From contig CAYPOB010000037.1 of the NCBI GenBank assembly GCA_964412405.1, positions 1 to 7,739 of the forward strand: DNA of 7,739 nucleotides. The letters run 5' to 3'. Made by a program: the position numbers and the translations under genes. This stretch comes from JAJOKI01 sp964412405. GTDB lineage: Archaea; Halobacteriota; UBA148; JAJOKI01. The notes under the pieces were generated by a model. It saw nothing but the letters and a program-made list of their open reading frames with translations, did not search any database and had not been told where the DNA came from. Below, piece by piece: positions 5,433 through 7,739 of this stretch (the stretch's first letter is position 1; the number at the start of each line of letters is the position of its first letter).

Positions 5433-5971
5433 ATGACAAAAAGAACCCGTTATTGAAAAGACGAGAGATAAACTTCAAGATAAATCATGATACTGGAACA
5501 CCTAAAAGAAACGATGTGAAGATTAAATTGGTTGCTATGCTAAGTGCAAAACCCGAATTAGTCATCATCGAACGAATGAGAAGCGAATTTGGTAAAAGAG
5601 AGACGCTGGGCTATGTGAAGGTATATCAATCTGAAAAACATCTCAAAGGGATAGAGCGCCCCCATATCATCGAGCGGAACGCCCCCAAAGTAGTAGAAGG
5701 GGTCGTTAAAGAAGAAGGCAAGAAGGCACCAGAAGAAGTAAAGGCAAAAGAGGAGGAAGTCGGGAAGCGCAAGGAAGAGGCTGAAGCACCCAAAAAAGGA
5801 GTCACTAAAATAGAAAAGCCAGAGAAGGCAAAGGCATCTGAAGAGGACAAGTCAGGAAAAGAGAAGAAGGCCAAAGGCAAAGCCGAGAAAGTTAAGGAGG
5901 GGGCGAAATCAAAGAAAGTCAAGGAGGGTACCAAAAAGCCCAAAGAGGAGTCCCAAGGAGGTAAAACATGA
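5414..5971 (+). CDS. rps24e: Small ribosomal subunit protein eS24 with long Lys/Glu-rich C-terminal tail
   Basis: Residues 1 to about 90 are a normal eS24 core: MEITIINDKKNPLLKRREI, then TPKRNDVKIKLVAML, then SEFGKRETLGYVKVYQSEKHLKGIE (residues 57-81, quoted as three landmarks SEFGKRET, GYVKVY and KHLKGIE). Archaeal eS24 is normally about 100 residues, but this one has 185. The extra 95 residues (91-185) contain 30 Lys and 21 Glu, rich in Ala and Gly with few hydrophobics. They look disordered or helical-charged, with a near-repeat KVKEGAK and KVKEGTK. GGAGGG at 5402-5407, 6 nt before the ATG, lies inside the preceding gene. The stop overlaps the rps27ae start as ATGA. The frame stays open with no frameshift, and the tail carries the good ribosome binding site of the next gene, so the extension looks real. 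Confidence 0.93.
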   Translation: MEITIINDKKNPLLKRREINFKINHDTGTPKRNDVKIKLVAMLSAKPELVIIERMRSEFGKRETLGYVKVYQSEKHLKGIERPHIIERNAPKVVEGVVKEEGKKAPEEVKAKEEEVGKRKEEAEAPKKGVTKIEKPEKAKASEEDKSGKEKKAKGKAEKVKEGAKSKKVKEGTKKPKEESQGGKT

Positions 5972-6153
5972 TCAGCAAATTATACGACATCACTGGTGAT
6001 GCATTAAAACGGAAAAGGCAGTCCTGCCCACGTTGCGGCGATGGTGTTTTTCTAGCCGAGCACAGCGATCGTCTTTCATGTGGCAGGTGTAGTTATACTC
6101 AGTTCAAATCTCAAAAACCCGAAGATAGTTCCAATGAGGCCTCAGAAGGATAA
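5968..6153 (+). CDS. rps27ae: Small ribosomal subunit protein eS31 (S27ae)
   Basis: This 61-residue zinc-ribbon ribosomal protein has C20-x2-C23 (SCPRCGDGVFLAEH) and C38-x2-C41 (LSCGRCSYTQF), the classic S27ae signature. Eukaryotes make it fused to ubiquitin; archaea make it alone, as here. AAGGAGG ends 6 nt before the ATG, and the start overlaps the eS24 stop as ATGA. After the zinc ribbon there is a short polar tail (KPEDSSNEASEG), slightly longer than usual. This tail overlaps the kae1 start by 20 bp, which may explain its length. Confidence 0.95.
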   Translation: MISKLYDITGDALKRKRQSCPRCGDGVFLAEHSDRLSCGRCSYTQFKSQKPEDSSNEASEG

Positions 6154-7117
6154 ATCGATTTTAGGAATTGAAGGAACGGCTTGGAATCTAAGTGCCGCCA
6201 TCATCAATGAGGCGGGCGTCATAGCAGAAGCCGAATCATCCTATCAACCATTGAAAGGAGGGTTACACCCTCGGATGGCTGCCCAACACCATGCAGCTAA
6301 AATTGAAGATGTGGTAAGTCGTGTTTTGGATAAACATGGCACTGACATATCTGCCGTCGCTTTTTCCCAGGGTCCTGGATTTGGTCCCTGTTTGAGAGTT
6401 GTTGCCACTGCTGCCAGAGCGCTCTCTTTGACATTCAACATACCTTTAATCGGGGTGAATCACTGTATAGCACATATCGAGATCGGTCGGTGGCTCTGTG
6501 ATGTCGATGGTCCCATCGTGTTGTACGTGAGCGGTGCCAATTCCCAGGTGCTCTCATACAGGGATGGCAGGTACAGGATATTCGGCGAAACGCTGGATAT
6601 TGGTATCGGCAATGCACTTGACAAGTTCGGGCGGCATGTGGGCCTCCAACATCCTGGAGGTCCGAAGATCGAGCAGATGGCTAAAAATGCGAAGAATTAC
6701 GTTCCTTTGCCCTATGTGGTCAAGGGCATGGATTTCTCGTTTTCTGGGCTGACTACGGCGGCGAAGGATGCCTTGGCGCATGCACCCTTGGAAGACGTGT
6801 GTTATTCCCTTCAGGAGACTGCATTTGCGATGCTCGTCGAGGTATCCGAGCGGGCGCTGGCGCACACAGGAAAGGATGAATTATTATTAACAGGCGGCGT
6901 GGGTGCAAATCAGCGACTGTGCGAGATGTTGAATACGATGTGCCAGGACAGGAGTGCGAGATTCTTCGCCCCAGACAAGAAATTCATGAAGGACAATGGT
7001 GCCATGATCGCCTATACTGGACTACTAATGCTGAACAACGGAGCGACCATCTCGATTGAGGATTCTGCGGTGCGCCCAAACTACCGGCCGGATGATGTCG
7101 ATGTGACGTGGATATAG
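6134..7117 (+). CDS. kae1: tRNA N6-threonylcarbamoyladenosine synthase catalytic subunit Kae1
   Basis: This 327-residue ASKHA-fold protein (TsaD/Kae1/Qri7 family) transfers the threonylcarbamoyl group to A37 of ANN-decoding tRNAs within the KEOPS complex. Visible are ILGIEGTAWN at the N-terminus, H110-CIA-H114 (HxxxH metal ligands), Y131 with VSGANSQ, GETLDIGIGNALDKF at 151-165, MDFSFSGL at 199-206, LTGGVGANQRL at 252-262 and D287 in MKDNGAMIAYTG. The end RPNYRPDDVDVTWI is typical. The frame is open upstream to a GTG at 6080, but family similarity supports the ATG at 6134, which overlaps rps27ae by 20 bp and has no Shine-Dalgarno. Many euryarchaea fuse Kae1 to the kinase Bud32; this protein ends after Kae1 and no bud32 follows. 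Confidence 0.96.
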   Translation: MRPQKDKSILGIEGTAWNLSAAIINEAGVIAEAESSYQPLKGGLHPRMAAQHHAAKIEDVVSRVLDKHGTDISAVAFSQGPGFGPCLRVVATAARALSLTFNIPLIGVNHCIAHIEIGRWLCDVDGPIVLYVSGANSQVLSYRDGRYRIFGETLDIGIGNALDKFGRHVGLQHPGGPKIEQMAKNAKNYVPLPYVVKGMDFSFSGLTTAAKDALAHAPLEDVCYSLQETAFAMLVEVSERALAHTGKDELLLTGGVGANQRLCEMLNTMCQDRSARFFAPDKKFMKDNGAMIAYTGLLMLNNGATISIEDSAVRPNYRPDDVDVTWI

Positions 7118-7181
7118 AGTATATTATATGATCAAGCCGAAGGCGAGACAAGAGTCAAGCGACGCAGAGTCCTGAACCTCA

Positions 7182-7565
7182 TCATTCTATTTTACTAATT
7201 TGCTTCTCAGCAAAATCGCCTACTATGGGCAGCTTAAATCTTTCTCCCTTGAATGCCTTATACATCAACAATAGCCAAAGAATTAATATCAATAACCAAA
7301 GAATTAATCCCAATAGTCCTATTAGAATTGATATTATCCATCCGATAAGCGGGATCATTCCAATGACCATTGCTATCACGGGTAGAACCACTGATATCAC
7401 AAATAGTGTCAGAAATGTCGCCAGTGACTGCATTGCGTGAAACCTGACGAACTTGTTTTCTTTTTCCAACACCAAAAACGCTATTCCTGTTATAAAACCC
7501 AAAGAATAGCAGAGCAGACCTTCGATGTTTTCACCTATGCCCAGAGCCGTTTTGTTGTTTTTCAT
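7182..7565 (-). CDS. Small integral membrane protein, DUF4870/Tic20-like
   Basis: This 127-residue protein matches the DUF4870 pattern: a short N-terminal stretch (ENIEGLLCYSLGFITG), the motif FVRFHAMQS at 39-47 between the first two hydrophobic segments, and the end MYKAFKGERFKLPIVGDFAEK. Hydrophobic segments lie at about 15-33, 48-72 and 74-101; the last two are separated only by a Pro-Gly turn. The function of archaeal members is not established. It converges on kae1 with 64 bp between stops and is not part of that operon. The ATG at 7565 has no Shine-Dalgarno; a TATA-like box about 24 nt upstream suggests a leaderless mRNA. The coding DNA of the last membrane helix contains a 21-bp tandem repeat. 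Confidence 0.8.
   Translation of the reverse strand: MKNNKTALGIGENIEGLLCYSLGFITGIAFLVLEKENKFVRFHAMQSLATFLTLFVISVVLPVIAMVIGMIPLIGWIISILIGLLGLILWLLILILWLLLMYKAFKGERFKLPIVGDFAEKQISKIE
7269..7310. repeat. Two tandem 21-bp units within the membrane-protein gene
   Basis: Bases 7269-7289 and 7290-7310 agree at 18 of 21 positions; the shared core is CCAAAGAATTAAT. The unit is seven codons long, so the frame is kept and the protein gains a second Leu/Ile/Trp heptad (LILWLL repeated) in its last hydrophobic segment. It looks like a small in-frame duplication, although similar residues and codons could also converge. Confidence 0.6.
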
Positions 7566-7585
7566 AATTTATCACATTTTTTCTG

Positions 7586-7595
7586 TAATAAACAC
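7586..7595 (-). promoter_or_regulatory. Putative TATA box of the DUF4870 gene
   Basis: The minus strand reads GTGTTTATTA, with the TTTATTA part centred about 24 nt before the ATG at 7565. This agrees with a leaderless start, since no ribosome binding site precedes that ATG. The first short copy of the upstream repeat touches this box. The call rests on pattern and spacing only. Confidence 0.4.
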
Positions 7596-7696
7596 TATTA
7601 ATGTGTGCTTATAATAAGCATTATTAATGTGTGATCTAGGTAATGTATATCAGGACTGAAAGCATTATTAATGTGTGATCTGGATAATCTATATCA
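7595..7696. repeat. Direct-repeat cluster upstream of the DUF4870 gene
   Basis: The core TATTAATGTGTG occurs three times, at 7596-7607, 7622-7633 and 7666-7677. The last two belong to longer 35-bp copies (7618-7652 and 7662-7696, both beginning GCATTATTAATGTGTGATCT) that match at 32 of 35 positions and are 44 bp apart. The core contains the palindrome ATTAAT, and TAATAA-GCA-TTATTA at 7612-7626 is an inverted repeat. Unequal spacing (26 and 44 bp) and only three copies argue against CRISPR. A row of regulator sites next to the promoter is the likeliest reading. The rest of 7566-7739 shows no gene. Confidence 0.75.
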
Positions 7697-7739
7697 TCTG
7701 GATAGATACTAATTTTCACGCTTGTCCCCTCTTTATATC

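Noticed and set aside
5626..5943. 105-codon minus-strand frame rich in Ser/Phe/Ala opposite the eS24 tail
   Set aside because: It is the mirror of Lys/Glu-rich codons (AAG/GAA read as CTT/TTC) and only looks like a hydrophobic protein.
7118..7181. tRNA or small RNA gene between kae1 and the convergent gene
   Set aside because: The 64-bp gap is too short for a tRNA and shows no cloverleaf or strong hairpin.
7595..7696. CRISPR array
   Set aside because: Only three cores with unequal spacing (26 and 44 bp), repeats that differ from each other, and no cas genes nearby.
7727..7739. TATA-like CTTTATATC at the right edge
   Set aside because: It may belong to a gene beyond the window, but nothing downstream can be seen to support it.

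Overview
The window is archaeal chromosomal DNA, most likely from a euryarchaeon that uses methanopterin. It carries archaeal/eukaryotic-type information genes (aIF2 gamma, RNA polymerase subunit Rpo7, Spt4, ribosomal proteins eS24 and eS31/S27ae, Kae1). It also carries MptE, an archaeal tetrahydromethanopterin enzyme, and the archaeal GTP-dependent dephospho-CoA kinase. Several genes have TATA-like boxes 24-29 nt before the start codon, as in archaeal leaderless transcripts. The exact lineage cannot be fixed from the sequence; a methanogen or methane/alkane-oxidising relative is a guess.

Left part (1-1470, minus strand): mptE, followed downstream by a small AT-rich module with an MNT nucleotidyltransferase antitoxin and a HEPN (HepT-like) toxin. 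The module lies between two identical 64-bp direct repeats, at 1-64 and 837-900. The repeat is the last 18 codons of mptE, its stop codon and 7 more bases. The proximal copy completes mptE. The distal copy has no mptE attached and supplies, out of frame, the last 11 residues and stop codon of the toxin. This is the layout expected when a mobile cassette integrates into the 3' end of a gene and rebuilds that end. It is the most unusual structure here. No integrase is visible, and the first base of the window already lies inside the repeat, so the outer border and an assembly artefact remain open.

Middle part (1471-2325): a 105-bp divergent promoter region and a PhnP-like metallo-beta-lactamase-fold phosphodiesterase. 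Its place beside mptE suggests, without proving, a role in pterin cyclic-phosphate hydrolysis.

Right part (2446-7117, plus strand): one tightly packed operon of eight genes, in order aIF2 gamma, PIN-domain Fcf1-like protein, rpoE1 (Rpo7), rpoE2 (Spt4), GTP-dependent dephospho-CoA kinase, rps24e, rps27ae and kae1. Most junctions overlap or nearly touch. The set couples transcription, translation initiation, the ribosome, tRNA modification (t6A) and CoA synthesis. eS24 has an unusual 95-residue Lys/Glu-rich tail, and Kae1 is not fused to Bud32.

End (7118-7739): a convergent gene for a small DUF4870/Tic20-like membrane protein. Upstream of it is a 174-bp non-coding stretch with direct repeats next to its putative promoter.
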